Origin: Lantana camara
Lineage: Eukaryota; Streptophyta; Magnoliopsida; Lamiales; Verbenaceae
NCBI GenBank assembly: GCA_037501455.1
Contig: CM074864.1
Coordinates: 28,576,001-28,640,000 of the forward strand
DNA length: 64,000 bases
Reading direction: 5' to 3'
Below are positions 31,344-45,064 of the stretch, piece after piece (the stretch's first letter is position 1; each line of letters starts with the position of its first letter). Under the pieces are notes generated by a model. That model saw only the letters and a program-made list of their open reading frames with translations. It had not been told where the DNA came from and ran no database searches. Made by a program: the position numbers and the translations under genes.

Positions 31344-33196
31344 TGTAGCACCCGAGCGCAAGGTACCACATCCCCCGCACCGAGACCCGACCCGAATATG
31401 AAATGGACGATCCATACCCGAGCTAAATCACGGCAAACGGGGACATACACACACTCTATGCTAAGCGGGACTAACCCTTGAACCATAAAATCAGAATAAA
31501 CATTAAAGCGGAAGAAAAATCTGAACATATATCATACATAAATATCATGAGCATCAAAGTCCCAAAAATAACCATATACATCGTCCAATACCATCAAGTC
31601 TCAAAACATGTACGCTCCATTAATAATCATATGCAATGATCAAAAGTGCAATATGCAAGTGTAAGACCCAATACAAGAGCTAAAAGCAAATGTAAGACCT
31701 ATGACTCGAAAGCCCGCCTAGCTCCCTTAACACCTTCACAACACAACTGAAAGCCAAACGGGTTCAGTCCAAAAGGGACTGGTGGGTATAAACAAGGGCA
31801 TAAATATAATATACAACGGTAATTAAACAATCACATGCAAGCTATAATCCCAAGTGAGGTTTTTAAAGAGTTTCCCAAGTGGGTGAATAGAAATCATCAA
31901 AAGGGATTATAACGATTCATTAACATTAGGTTATTATTGGCCCGACGAGTGGGCGTGCATTATCTCCAACCAACACCTCATGTAATTCATTAACATTCAT
32001 TCATTCTTTCTTTTCATACATATCATTCTTTCGCGCGCATTCAATAACATTTACACCTTCTTCCTCTGGGTTTGTGGCGGGTTTGCAAGGCCCATCCACC
32101 CATTCATTGACCAAAAGGGGAACATGACTCCCCAGATGGCACTAAGAGTCCATTCCTCGCTAACTCCTAACGAGGTCCGGTTACGCCGTTCATTAGTGGA
32201 ACTAGTGTGAGGGATCACCGTCAGCCCTTGCCTCTTCGGGTCACCACTCACACCAAGTCCCTGGGCCCCATTCTGTGTATTCATTCATTCATTCTTGCCA
32301 AAACATTTGGTAGGTTCATGAAATAAGGGCTTTACGTTGAAAACATTTACTCATTAAAACGACTCTATATACATATATTAGTTTTGGTCGAAAGCTTTTC
32401 ACATTAAAGGTGTATAGGGTCATTTATCTAATTAGAAGAGAAACCCACCTTAAAAGGCAAAAAGGAGAAAACATGAGCCTCACTGATCGGCTTCGTCTCC
32501 AACGGGATCAAAATCTGTACAAGAAGGTGAAGTGAGACTCAATATGACCAAATAAGACGCTCGGCAACGTAATGATCATGATATGAATATGTAAAAGATA
32601 AGATTATGTTATGAAAATGTTCATGTGCACTATAAAGGAATTTAAATCGTATAATCAAGTCATTCAATCATTCGTTCACTTTCATTCGAATTCATAATAT
32701 CACCTTTCCAATCAATTCAATTCAAGAATTCGAATTGAATCACATTTCTAATTAGAAAACAAACAATTAAATACATTCAATTTAAAATCGGAATTTAAAT
32801 AAAACATGAAATAGGTAACATTTAGATTCTACAATTCAATTAAATCAAATATTATTTAATATAATATAAACGTATATATACATAAATATATATATATATA
32901 TATATATATACGTACCATTACATTTCATGCACAAATTCTTTGTATATAACCATGCATGCAAATAAACAAATCCAAAGTATATAGTTATACATATACATAT
33001 ATAGCATACATTCAATTTCATACATTAATATATATGTATATATATATATATATATACTGCTATACGTGCTAAAATGCATGTAATTATTTAAGTATATACA
33101 TATATATGCATGCCTACGTTCCCACAACAACATGCATGCAATTCCCAAGTATCAATTATGTAAGCAATTCATTAAGCCTAACCAATTCATGCATGA

Positions 33197-33238
<42 letters not shown>

Positions 33239-33261
33239 ATGCTTAGGTTATGCATTCAGAA

Positions 33262-33299
33262 GGTGATACGCCCGTGTCACCAATATAGAACAAACCGGG
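33262..33299 (-). repeat. LTR hairpin cluster of E, split by LARD 2
   Basis: GGTGATAC 33262-33269 pairs with GTGTCACC 33274-33281 (loop GCCC; one G-U pair). The second hairpin starts ACCGGG at 33294-33299 and is cut by LARD 2; its remainder is at 49493-49510 (ACAC, loop CTCC, GTGTCTCGGT). A decayed third copy is near 49532-49548, and the fourth has TGACAC 49563-49568 pairing with GTGTCA 49573-49578. Confidence 0.85.
33295..33299. repeat. Left target-site duplication of LARD 2 (CCGGG)
   Basis: CCGGG before TGTAACACCCC, repeated exactly at 49488-49492. Confidence 0.92.
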
Positions 33300-36200
33300 T
33301 GTAACACCCCAAACGGAGAAGTGTCACATCCCCCGCACTATGACCCAGACCCGGAGCATTAAATGAAAGTCCATGCCCGAATCCGAATCAGAGCGAACGG
33401 GAGACCAACTCACACACTAAGCTAGGCGGATCTAAATTGACCAAAACTCAGAGTGCGGAGCAATTAAAACCAACAACAATAGATAGCGGAAGCATTTAAA
33501 CAAAACATGCAAAGCAGGTGACGGGTTCAACTAGCATAGATACCTAATCCCGAATAATAGATCAACAAACATAACAAGTGACGGGTTCAACTAGCATAAA
33601 TCCCTAGTCCCAAATATCAACATAAAGTAATAATCATCAAGTGCCACAAGGGGCCGAATGAGAGTGCCACGCAGGGCTACCGAATGGTAAAATATAATCT
33701 CAAGTCTACAAGGCAAAGCATAAGTAAAGTGTATGAAAAGACAAATGCAAATAGAAAGGCTAGACCGACGAAGTACAACTCAAAGGACTCACTTCCACCT
33801 AGCAAACGCCAACAATCCTGCAACTAAAAGTGTAAATGAGGGGTCAGTCAACTTGACCGAGTGAGGGGGCTAACGCACACCCACAATATATATATATATA
33901 AAGAGCACAGCACAGAATAAAAGGATGGACTCATGAACCGAGGGTAGGTGTTGCATACCAAAACATTTCAGAATAACCCAAATAAATATAGATATACGTT
34001 TAGAAACCATTTTTCAGAAAGACTCTATCCCGGTTCATAGTTCCATAACATAACATAATCAACTGCTCGGCGAGTACGAGCTTCCAACCTCAACTCCTCA
34101 TAACATAAATCGAAATCAATCCAACCTCTACACCAATGATGGAGGAGATGTACCGTCCCTATACCATCGAGAATAAACCGTCTAAAATAGACTCACCCTC
34201 AAGGGGTAGCGAACCCACAAGAGTCCTCCCCGGCCTCAGCCGAAGGCTCGAGATACCACACCTTCCCTACAACACGGGTCGCGTGAAGATATCTCAAATG
34301 GAACTACGCAATGGGTAAATAACCCGACGGCCCTAACCGTCCCGGGGGACCCATTACCCGCAGCTCCTAGGATCCACAACAGAACAGATCATAACATAAC
34401 ATACGCTAATCTTTCATGGCAATCTCGCTACAGAATGAGAACACAACTATTTTCCAAAATAGCTTATATATGCCTCAAAACTGGTTTTATATTTACACCC
34501 TTCCCACGCGATGGAACTTTAAGCCTCATGACCTCCATCCACGCAGGACTCACACAAGATCATCAACATATCATATTCAGCACATACATATCTATAATAG
34601 AGTATACTCGCATGCAAGGGTAGAAATCAACATGTAAAGGCCATAGGTCACGTAACTATACAAAATCCTAAACCTCACCTCGTGAAAGTAGAGTCTGAGA
34701 GTGTGAAGGGCCAAACATTCTAAACCTCGGGCCCACCGGCACCACCAAACTCTGTGACAAGACTTACAGAAGCCCAGACTTAGACTCTATATGAACCAAC
34801 AAGACGCACGGCGTTGTTCAACATGATCGTGGTTATGCATAAGTGTTCATGTTGTGCTTGGATAAGGTGTCGTGGTCATTCAAGGCATATCAGTGCTCAA
34901 CAAGGTCATATTTACAAGCAACCAACACGCAATTCCATATTCAAAGATACAAGATCAATTTAGGAAATCAATGTATTCACATAATGCATATTAAATCATC
35001 CAATGGCACAGGGTTTAATTATAATATTACAATTAAGCATCAAGTTCATGTCGAGTGATAAAGTGCATAAGTAAGAGCAACTTGATCATATAAACATACA
35101 AAGTTGTTGTAGGTGGATGGCATGCTTGATACAAATAAAGAGTGCATTTAACTCACTTAAGATCATACTTTACAACTTCACAACATGTTTGATACACAAG
35201 CTCAAGTCACATTCATAGTTTCATAAATATTACACTTACATCCCCTAAGTCATTTATAAAAGTTGAGAATTATTACATATACATCCCCTTAGTTGATTAC
35301 TAAGTATAATTGTTCATTTAAGGTGTTTATACAATTATTCAACTAGGAATTATTCACTTACAAGCGTGACAATTATCAATTCACCATAATTCATAATATA
35401 CCATCTTCGAGTAGTGAGAGTAAATCAAAATATTACAATTCTAACTCTTATCATGCACCAAGTCTCAAGTTGTTCAAGCATCCTTCATGTATCTCAATTT
35501 TATATTTGAAACACAATTTACAACAAACATAACATTGAGAACGTCTCAAATTAATATAGAGAAATCACAACATGTTCGTTCTTCTAAAATATCATTCAAG
35601 TTCATTTAGTCACATAAGAGATTAGTTTCTATATATTACACTAACACCCCTTCATATCTAAACACATAGCATAAATTCATCACATCGGGATTCAAATTGT
35701 AAATCGAAACATTCATACATATCACAATCCATTCAATACATGTTTTCATATACGATTGGAATACATCTCGATCAACAAACCAACAATAACCAATTTATTT
35801 GCACTTAAAACAATTAATTCAAATAATCACAATTACGCAAAATAATTCGTAATAAATAGATCGAGTGTCCGATTAACGAACGGAAAGTGGTGTTGAACTC
35901 ACCACAACGAGACGAACATTCTGACAAGACGCTGCCGGAACGCCACCACTGTAGCTGCCTGAATTTGGCTGGGCCGCTGCCGGGCCGCCGCCAAAGGTCG
36001 TCGGAAAAATCCCGAAAAATAATTCCTGAATGAAGTCTTCGTGCCCGTTCCGAATCCTCGATCAATTTCTGGAAATTCGAAGCCGATTGTCCTAGATCTG
36101 AAATCTAAGAACACGAAAACCCTAAAATCTTCAAACTCAAATTACTTCCAAACCGGTGAACCAAAATGCGATCCGAAAGAGGCGTTGTCTTACCCATAAC

Positions 36201-37477
36201 GAGCTCTTCGAAAGCCCTAAGGTAGCTCGCCGGAAAAATCCTCGGAGCTAGCGCCGTTGTTACACCGCCGCTATGCCGCCGCGATCCGCCGCCAATCGGC
36301 CAAATCTGGAGTCGCGTGATCACAGGCTACTAGTTCTCGTCGTTCCGAACAACTTTCGTGAAGAGCCCGAGGCCGAATGGCCAGAAAAGGCCCCCATCGG
36401 CCGCCGAATATTCTGCCACCGCCCACGTCGCCGGAACCACCACCTACGGCCTAGATCTGGTGAAATTGATGCCGGAAATGAACTGAGGAGGTCGAAAAAC
36501 CTTGGAAACCATCAAGCCCCATCGAAAAACACCGTCGGAAGGCGGCGAAACTCGCTGCTACAGTAACGGCCGCCGCAGTCGCGGCCCGGATGGCCGCGCC
36601 GCCGACGTTAGACGCTGCACCGGGAAGTCCTCTTTCTGGGCATGTGGAGCGTGTAACAAGGAGATGGCCGGAAACCGCCGCGAAGGCCAACGAAGTGGTG
36701 GCGGTCTGACAGCTTCGCCGCTGCTACTGAAATCCGGCCATAACTCCACCACCGTTCGTCGTTAGGCCGTGAAATCGGTACTCTTACTTATTTCTCGTCG
36801 AGATAATCGAAATGGACTATTCGTTTGTTGAATTCCGTCGAGAAACGATCGAGTTATGGGCTCGTAACCGAAGCCGCGTATAGTGACCCGCGGGAGAGAG
36901 AGTGGGAGGGGAGAGAGAGAGAGAGAAAGGAGATTGAGAGAAATGTGTCTTGTACAAAAGCTATATACAACCGGGCATCCTTATCGCGTAGCAAAGAGAA
37001 GTATCGCGTACAAATAATCATATATAAAATCGGTAAAGTTACGACTAAACATTCAAGCTCCGCATAAATTTTACAAATTAACATGAAATAGAGATTTACC
37101 AATTAGAGTTTAATTCAATTTAATTTTAAAAACCTTTCATACAATTTAATGACACTTCGTAAACACATGATTGATAATTAATCTCAAGGAATTCAAGTAA
37201 ACCGAAATTAAACAAGTTAAGTAACATGATGGATTTAAAATCAATTTAACAATTATTTCATGGAATAAATTTGAATTAAATCAAATTAGACAGTTAGGGT
37301 TAAATATGCGCGTAATTAATCAAGTTGACAATTAATCTTAGAATAATCCGAATGATCACATATTAAATTGGATTTACATTTAATCACATAACTCAAGAAA
37401 CTCTTAAATTAAACACACAAAAGTGTAGAGACTTGTTAATGTCGTCAGGACGCCCTTCGAGAACACGGGGCATCACA
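33300..37477 (-). repeat. LARD 2 3' LTR (4178 bp)
   Basis: Minus-strand order: start at 37477, TATA box 36961-36968 (reverse complement TGTATATAGC), CT-rich leader with GA/CT microsatellite (36890-36930), GC-rich segment (35920-36750), donor-like GTAAGA at 36193 and GTGAGT at 35902, two copies of the TTAGGGGATGT repeat (35236-35296), branch-like GACTGAC (33843-33849), acceptor TTGCAG ending at 33818 and box GCTAGGTGG (33795-33803). Confidence 0.93.
33818..35902 (-). other. Candidate intron inside LARD 2 LTR
   Basis: Donor-like GTG/GTGAGT at 35902 (a second possible donor, ATGG/GTAAGA, at 36193), acceptor with CTGACCCCTCATTT, CACTTTTAG and TTGCAG ending at 33818. Same arrangement as in LARD 1 and the chromovirus-type LTRs. 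Inference only. Confidence 0.45.
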
Positions 37478-39811
37478 AACTTCCCCCCTTAAGAAAACCT
37501 GGTCCCCAGGTTCCATTGCTAAAAGTAGATCCTCGAGTTGTAGTGCTCCAACCCTTCTCCCGAACTCGTGTGAGATCATAACTCTAATGGTGAGGCTTAC
37601 TCTTATCGTCTACACCGAACCTCCTTTAGGATGTCTTGTTATCGTCGAGGTCCATGCGAGTACTTGATCCGTTAGTTGTTTCGAACTCGGTCAGTCATTC
37701 CCATGATCTGATAGCTGCAACTGCACCCAACCTCGATGTCATCTCAGATGCACCACTTGCTACCCGTAATCAGATCAACGCGTAACGTAACCACAACAAA
37801 CAAGAGAGAATCCCATCTCTCAACACTTAAGTGAGAGAGCCCCGTCCCTCAGCACCCACAAGAGAGAGAACCCCGTCTCTCAAGCACATAATCGAGAGAA
37901 CCCCGTCTCTCAACCTAAGTCGGGCAGATTCCAACATCTCCCAACATTCTAGTTTGAGAAAATCCAGCATTCCTCAAACGCCTAGATTGAAGAGAATCCA
38001 GCATCACCGAATATCTAAGTACAAGAGAATCCAACATCTCTCGCGCACAAAACATAGAAAGAATCCAGCATCTTTCTACCACATAAATAGAGAGAATCCT
38101 ACATCTCTCCAACACGTAAAAAGAGGGAACCTAAGGTCTCTCTTGCACATAAATCTACTAATTAGTTATTCGTACATACACACATCATAGTAACACTTGA
38201 CGAAAAGTATGCGATGCATGTTTGGTGTACCTTATACAACTGATATCGGTGTCCCTTGAGTATAGATTCAACGCTCATACCTCAACTCAAGGGGGATATC
38301 ACGATGGAATCCCTATAAAACAGGATTATAGTATGTATGTATGTTGTATGAGAAGTTAGTGAGCAATCAAAAGAGTTTTAAATCACATAAACATGAATAG
38401 TTCACACAAGTACATAACTCATTCATTTCAGCAACGGTTCATAACGAGTAGAAATTTCAAGTTACAATTACTAGATCAGGTATTCAAGTTATCACAATTA
38501 AAACAACAATAGTCAACACCCACATCGACCAAAACAAGGTAAGAGTATTTAAACGATGCATGTATGCAAATGCCATGAATGTTTGGCGTACCGTTAACTA
38601 AAGTGTAAAAATCTTGATAGAAAAGTCGAGATGAAGCAGTAGGAGTTGTTTAAGCCGACAATAATGCAACCCTCGTCATCTGAACCTCTTTGTCTTGAGT
38701 CTTTTCATAAAGTGGTAACTCAGCAAAGCTCGTCTATCACCAAACCCCTTTACTAGACCGTAATCCTTGCTCAATTAGAATCATCTTCAGTTTCTCCCAA
38801 GATTTCTCATTTATGTGTTAAATATTAGTCTGCTCATCTTCAACGAGTTGTCCATGGTTCGTTTTTCAATTAGATATCTACCTCAGAGTTCCGTTGGTTG
38901 ATCGTGGTGCTAAGCACTTCCCAAAGCAATCCATGGTATATAATTCTGAAACTTGAATAAAGTCTTTCGGCATCTAAGTGTTCTATCCCCACCTCAACGA
39001 TATCTTCCATCTCATCTTGAATAAACACCCAAAGAGCTAACAACCAATCTTGTCTTGTCGTTCGTTAACTCTAAATGGCACCAAAACCTTCAACACTCAC
39101 CGATGGTTTGTAGCTCGTTGCTTAAGTAACATAGTTATCTATTCACATCCCTTGAACTTGATCGGATCTTATTTGATCGGATTCTTCTACCTTAACTCGT
39201 TTCCATCGACAAGGTGACTACTCCCAAATAAACAAATCATCAAGGCGAAAGCTCATCAAACTCCTTCAAAACGGTTCTACTTGATCAGATTCTCCTCCAT
39301 TGACTCATTTCCTCAACAAGGTGACTACTTTTAGATGAACGAATCCTCAAGGTTAAAATTCGACAAATTTCATCTTTCAATTGACTTTAAGATAGTAAGT
39401 TAATATAGCAAATCCCTTTCCTTCAACTCTTAACCTTTTCATGACCATTGATCGTGGTGAAGGATCCTTTCATCTTCGAATCATGGTGTGCTTTTGTTGT
39501 AGTGCCAATAGGTAGTGTTGACGGAGGAAAATCTTAGTGTTGACTCATAGGGCACTCTGAAATTCAAACACTAAAATCGATGCATGCGGGTTAACGATGC
39601 AAATGAAATGTAACACGCATATCACGTAAATGCAACAATTAGTTGTAATTTATAAAGCACATAAAATAAGATGTTGCATAATCAAAGTCACCATGTGCAC
39701 ACAATCATATAATCACGAAAGCAGTTATTCCTATGCCGTACAACCTAGACAGACTCAACACGACTCAAGAGCTCGGTTTTTGCAACCTAGAGCTCTGATA
39801 CCACTTAAGGA
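37478..39811 (-). other. LARD 2 internal region (non-coding)
   Basis: Polypurine tract (reverse complement CTTCCCCCCTTAAG, 37480-37493) at the 3' end, hairpin array 37803-38145, then 1.4 kb without frames or recognisable motifs, and the primer site (reverse complement GCTCTGATACCA, 39792-39803) next to the 5' LTR. Confidence 0.85.
37803..38145 (-). repeat. LARD 2 internal hairpin array
   Basis: Window-strand stems include GAGAGA with TCTCTC (several, loop ACCCCG or ATCCCA), GTTTGAG 37952-37958 with CTCAAAC 37973-37979, TAGAAAGA 38055-38062 with TCTTTCTA 38071-38078 (loop ATCCAGCA), and GAGAGA with TCTCTC near 38090-38108. Loops are the complement of those in LARD 1. Confidence 0.88.
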
Positions 39812-40188
39812 TGTAACACCCCAAACGGAGAAGTGTCACATCCCCCGCACTATGACCCAGACCCGGAGCATGAAATAAAAGTCCATGCCCGAATCCGAAT
39901 CAGAGCGAATGGGAGACCAACTCACACACTAAGCTAGGCGGATCTAAATTGACCAAAACTCAGAGTGCGGAAGCAATTAATACCAACAACAATAGATAGC
40001 GGAAGCATTTAAACAAAACATGCAAAGCAGGTGACGCGTTCAACTAGCATAGATACCTAATTCCGAATAATAGATCAACAAACATAACAAGTGACGGGTT
40101 CAACTAGCATAAATCCCTAGTCCCGAATATCAACATAAAGTAGTAATCATCAAGTGCCACAAGGGGCTGAATGAGAGTGCCACGCAGG
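39812..40188 (-). repeat. LARD 2 5' LTR, part before N1
   Basis: Begins TGTAACACCCCAAACGGAG and follows 33300-33671 closely, up to the N1 insertion. GCAGG (40184-40188) is the left target copy. Confidence 0.92.
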
Positions 40189-40604
40189 TGTAGCACCCGA
40201 GCGTAAGGTACCACATCCCCCGCACCGAGACCCGACCCGTATATGAAATGAAAGTCCATACACGTGCCAAATCCACGGCGAACGGGGACACAACACACAC
40301 GCTATGCTAGGCGGGACTAACCCTTAAACCAAATAACTCAAGAAACAAAGAATCAGAATTAAAATAATACGCGGAAGCAAGAACGACATAGCATATATAC
40401 AGTGAGCCACCAAGCTCCAAAAATAGATATACAAAAGCATTGCAATATTCAACGGCGCTCATGGCCTACAAAAATCATAACGCTCAAGCTATACTAAGAT
40501 CAAATACAAAAGTAATGAGAGTATGAACATATGAAACTGAAAAGAAGTGCTAAACATAAATGCAAGACCTAGACGACTTGTATTCCCGCCTAGCACTCCT
40601 ATAC

Positions 40605-42883
40605 CTGCACAAAACAACTGAAAACAACCGGGTACAGTCTAAAAGAGACTGGTGGGTATAAAACGGGGCATAAGATATAATATCGCATAAATTAAACACA
40701 TACATGCAAGCCCTAATCCCGTGTGAAGTTTGATAAGAATTTACCAAGTGGTTAAAACAAAAGAAAACATCAACGGGATTACGACGTTCATATTCATTCA
40801 TAATTGTTCATAAAGGTTTATGGCCCGGCGAGTGGGCGTGCACAATCTCCAACCTACTCCTCGTGTAATCATAATCGATTATTCAATCATTCATTATCAT
40901 ACATAAATCTTTTGTGCTCATAAATAACATGATCATAATCATTCATATACTCCTTCTTCCTCCGGGTGGTGGACGGGCTTGCAAGACCCGGCCACCGGTT
41001 CATACATAGGCCAATGGGGGTACATGAATCCTCGAAGGGCACTCAGCTCCCATTCCTCGCTAAACCTCCTAGCGAGGGCCGGTATCGCCGTAGTTGGTTG
41101 GGACTAGTATATGGGATCCCCGTCAGCCCTTGCTTCCTCGGTTAGCCACATATACTAAGTCCCGGGGCCCGTGCAATCGTAAATCATAAATATCTCGCCA
41201 AACATAAGGTAGGGTTTCATAAATAAAAGGGGTCATACGTTTGAAATCATTTACCCAAAATGACTCGATTAATATAAATATACTATTTTGGCTTAAAACC
41301 TTTCACATAAGGGATATATCCGGTTGTTTTAACTAGTAGAAGAAAAACCCACCTTTTTCCAAAGCAAAAGTAAGGCACAAGCATCTCAAGGCTCGCCCTC
41401 GTCTCCGACCAAACCCGAATCTGTGCAAAAGAAAAGGTATGAGACTCAATGACCACATATGACGCTCGGCAATGAAGTGAATATGACATGAATGCATAAA
41501 TGATCATGTTATATCATAAAAAATGTTCATGTGCACTATTAAGAAATTTAAAACATATAATCAAATCATTCGTTCATATATTTCATTCAATTTCATAAAT
41601 TCATAAATTCATCATGCATATCAATTAATCCAAGAATTCATTTAATAATCATAACACATAATATTCATATTCACAATTAGGAATAAAAGAAATCAAACGT
41701 TCAATCAATAGTCGGTAGAATAAATACGCGAAATAGAAATCAATTAATTTCAAGAATTGAATTAAATTAAATAATATTTAAAATATATAATAAATATATA
41801 TAATATAATATAATAAGTGTATAATAATATATAATAACATATGTATATATATAATATATATATATATATTCACGTACACACATAAACACACCCATGCATG
41901 CAAAATTATATAAGTAATTACACAATTCAAACATGAGATCACACTCAAACCATGCATATACACAATATATATAAGCATGCAAACTCCCAACCTCACAGCC
42001 ATGCATGCACACGTACACACACAGCACAAATTACATACATATATGCAGCAGCAACAGCAGTATACACACACGCATCGCAGGAAAGAAGAAAACACAGGCA
42101 AAGTTTCGGAAGAAACGGGGTGACACCCCCGTGTCACCTCCCAAGCCTAGACCGAGACACCCCTGTGTCTCGGTACAGAAATCCCAGGCCCAGACTGCAC
42201 CCCCGTTCCGCACTGGAAAGGCAACAACGATACCCCCGTGTCGCACAGCAGCAGCCTCCCCTGTTTTGACAGCAAAACGTAGCAGAAAAAGGCCAGCCCT
42301 TCAGGCAAGAAATGCAGGCAACACGAGCAACAAAACAAGGTATGAATTACAGCAAAAACTCATCTAAAACACACATCAAGAACCCACGAAAATGACAGCA
42401 AAAGGAAGAAGGAAACTCAGCAATTTGACAGCAAGAACTCAGCGTGAAAAACAGGGTAAAAACTCGAAGAAAAACAGAGCATGAAGATCTCCAACCATCC
42501 CAACACGTTCAGGTCACAAAGGCTATCAAATATGCAGCAAAACAACATAAATCCAACACATAATTCAGTTCCAAAAGTGTTCAACCAAGAGGAGAAAGCA
42601 TGCGTGACATTCATGTGGAATTTTCTCAAAATGTCATAAATGATATCTCGTAAATATCTCAACCACCATGAAATAAATGACCATAAATGATATAAGGATG
42701 TCAAAACAATCAATCTCATGCTTGGAATCAATCAAAACCAACAAGAATCGAAGGAGATCAATAATTTGTCCAAAATACTCCATTTTCGGAAACAACCCAG
42801 AATTTCTCGAAACCATGCTCAAATTCCTGAATGAAAGGATGACAATGAACAGAAATGAACATATATTACAATCCTAAACTTAC
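40605..42883 (-). other. Candidate intron inside N1 LTR
   Basis: Donor AACAAG/GTAAGTTT at 42883, a strong match to the plant consensus. Acceptor GTTGTTTTGTGCAG ending at 40605, with CAGTCTCTTTTAGACTG text upstream. The four-hairpin cluster falls inside. Inference only. Confidence 0.45.
42119..42243 (-). repeat. Four-hairpin LTR cluster, GGTGACAC type
   Basis: GGTGACAC 42119-42126 pairs with GTGTCACC 42131-42138 (loop CCCC); ACCGAGACAC 42151-42160 pairs with GTGTCTCGGT 42165-42174 (loop CCCT, 10-bp perfect stem); a decayed third copy near 42186-42215; CGATAC 42228-42233 with GTGTCG 42238-42243 (loop CCCC). On the element strand the loops are GGGG or AGGG. Confidence 0.9.
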
Positions 42884-43848
42884 CTTGTTGATTGGAAGAA
42901 GTTTGGATGAGATTTGAGCTCCAAAATCTACAAGGGATGAAGGGTTACGGGACTGGACTGAAAAGTAGCAGCTTTGGCTGAGTTTTGGGGATTGTGTGAG
43001 GGTTAGCTTGGTTAGGGCATGATATTTCATGATAGGTGGTTGAGTTAGGGATCTAAGGAATCAAACCATGGTTAATTTGGTTAAAGTTAGGATGAGATAT
43101 GGCTAATTTTGTACAGCAAGGTCAAAATGGTCGCCGATTCGTTTTTCGGTTGGATTTCGGAGGTTCAAATGACTTAGGAAAAATATAAGGCTAAGTTTAC
43201 TAAACTCTAATTTTCGTTACGAGTTCAGCAGAGTTGACGCAACTCGAATCCGAGTTCCCGAGCTCAAAATATTAAATTCGGAACCAAGGGTACACTAAGT
43301 GCTCGTTAGCCCCCGATTTGGTTCCTCGAATCAAATTAAATTCATTAACATATCAAATAAATTCAAAAACATAAAACGAGCATATAATCATGTTCATAAC
43401 ACATATATTTACGACATACTACAAATTCATGGCCATTCGATATCATTTCATATAAGAACGAAGCACCAATAACCAACATACACATAATCATGCAATTCAT
43501 GCCTAATTCAATGAAAATCCATGCATAAATATTTTAATTAAATAAATCAAATTAATTTATAAACATAATTTAAAGTCACGTAATTAATTAGTTAAAGCAT
43601 GATTAATTAACATAAACCTAATTAGCATAATCATTAAATTAATAATAAAATAAATAATTAAACATATATATATATTACGAAATATATATATAATTAATAA
43701 TATTAAATTAAAACAAAATATAATATAATAAAATGAAATAATAACAATTATAATAAAATCAAATATAAAACACGTAAAAACAATTAATTCGCGCAAATTG
43801 GTAAACACATACGTCGTACCTTTACGTCCGAAAAGTCGGGGCGTTACA

Positions 43849-45061
43849 ATCTCTCCCCCTTAAAAGAATCCGTCCTCGGATTCATTGCTCGCTCGGAAAC
43901 AATTCGGGGTGAAATTTTCTCATCTTTTCCTCCGTCTCCCACGTAGCCTCTTCGGTTCTATCACTTTTCCAAAGAACCTTGACTAGTGGAATACGCCGAT
44001 TTCGAAGTTCCTGAAATTTTCGATCCAATATCTTAATCGGCTTCTGAACGAAGGTGAGATCCGGTTCTAATTCCACTTCTTCAACCGGTAGAACCTCGGA
44101 CTCGTCTCGATAATATTTTTGGAGCTGTGAAACATGAAATACGTTATGAATTCCAGTCAAACTCGGAGGCAAGTCCAATCGATAAGCCGTATCCCCAATC
44201 TTCTCTAAAATCTCATATGGTCCCATATACCGAGGGTTTAATTTTCCTCCTCGTCCAATCCTTGAGAACCCTTTTCGTGGAGAAGCCTTTAAGAAAACTC
44301 TATCTCCAATCTCAAACTCCAAATTCTTCCTCCGAAGGTCTGCATAACTCTTTTGTCGATCCTGAGCGGCCTTCATCCGTTGTCTAATTATTTGGACCTT
44401 ATCAATAGCCTCTTGTACAGCCTTAAGAGGGTTTTTCCTTCTTTTCCCCTCTTTTAATCCCTTCTTGCTTGGTCCAATTCCATTCCTCCAAGTCAAAGAA
44501 CAACGGTGATCGACATTTACGTCCATAAACAGCTTCATAAGGGGCCATTTCAATCGAGGCTTGATAGCTATTGTTGTAAGCAAACTCGATTAACGGCAAC
44601 TGTTCATTCCACGAGCTTTGAAAGTCCAATGCACAAGCTCTCAACAGGTCCTCCAGATACTTAATCAACCTTTCTGATTGTCCGTCGGTCTGAGGATGGA
44701 AAGCTGTGCTGAATTGAAGCCTTGTTCCCAAACACTTCTGTAATTCTTGCCATAACCTTGAAGTAAATCTGGGATCCCGATCCGAGACAATACTAACAGG
44801 TACTCAATGAAGCCTGACAATCTCATCGTTGTATCTCTTGGCCAATTTACTCACTTTATCGGACATTCTGATAGCAAGGAAATGAGCTGATTTTGTCAAC
44901 CTGTCCACAATACCCCAAATTCCATCGAAACCTCCTCTCACTTTTGGTAATCCCGAAACAAAATCCATAGCTATTTGTTCCCATTTCCATTCCGGGATAG
45001 GCAATGGTTGAAGTAGGCCCGATTTCCATTCCATTCTGCCTTTACCACGTCAACCATTCCA
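43849..45061 (-). pseudogene. pol (integrase): Chromovirus integrase with chromodomain, N-terminally deleted
   Basis: Minus-strand frame from about 45034. Core motifs: EWKWEQIAMDFVSGLP (first catalytic Asp), IWGIVDRLTKSAHF, SDRDPRFTS (second Asp) and FSTAFHPQTDGQSER (Glu), so the DDE triad is still present. Then come LRRKNLEFEIGDRVFLKASP and the GPY-type motif NPRYMGPYEILEKIG. The C-terminus VKVLWKSDRTEEATWETEEK has the look of a chromodomain, which targets integration through chromatin. Defects: an in-frame TGA at 44804, a frameshift near 44430, and loss of everything upstream of the LLQPLPIPEW stretch, including the HHCC zinc domain and the rest of pol. Stops close to the polypurine tract near 43882, as expected for a pol C-terminus. 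Confidence 0.88.
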
Positions 45062-45064
45062 TCG

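Larger units (their letters stand above)
31344..33299 (-). repeat. 3' LTR of element E, 3' part
   Basis: In window orientation it starts TGTAGCACCCGAGCGCAAGG and follows the N1 LTR at 40189. It includes CCGCCTAGC (31714-31722), AT-microsatellite stretches (32880-33060 and 33195-33235) and the first hairpins of the LTR cluster (33262-33299), where LARD 2 inserted. The acceptor-like site is lost here: CAG reads AAG near 31733. Confidence 0.85.
40189..43848 (-). repeat. N1 3' LTR (3660 bp)
   Basis: TGTAGCACCC to GGGGCGTTACA in window orientation. Minus-strand order: start at 43848, AAAATATAAGGC block (43186-43197), donor AAG/GTAAGTTT at 42883, four-hairpin cluster (42119-42243), AT microsatellites (41780-41870), acceptor TTGTGCAG ending at 40605, box GCTAGGCGG (40586-40594). 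Confidence 0.92.

Noticed and set aside
32880..33235. TA-rich runs as possible matrix or origin sites
   Set aside because: Simple AT microsatellites inside an LTR, also seen near 41850; no further evidence.
36273..36566. Open frame of 97 codons, similar in the other LARD copy at 48222-48518
   Set aside because: It lies antisense in the GC-rich leader part of the LTR, has no recognisable domain and is alike only because the LTRs are alike. Codon composition follows the CCGGCGG repeats.
42005..42367. Overlapping open frames on both strands around the N1 LTR hairpins
   Set aside because: Low-complexity CA-rich and hairpin sequence. Frames overlap each other on both strands and are not kept in the E LTR.
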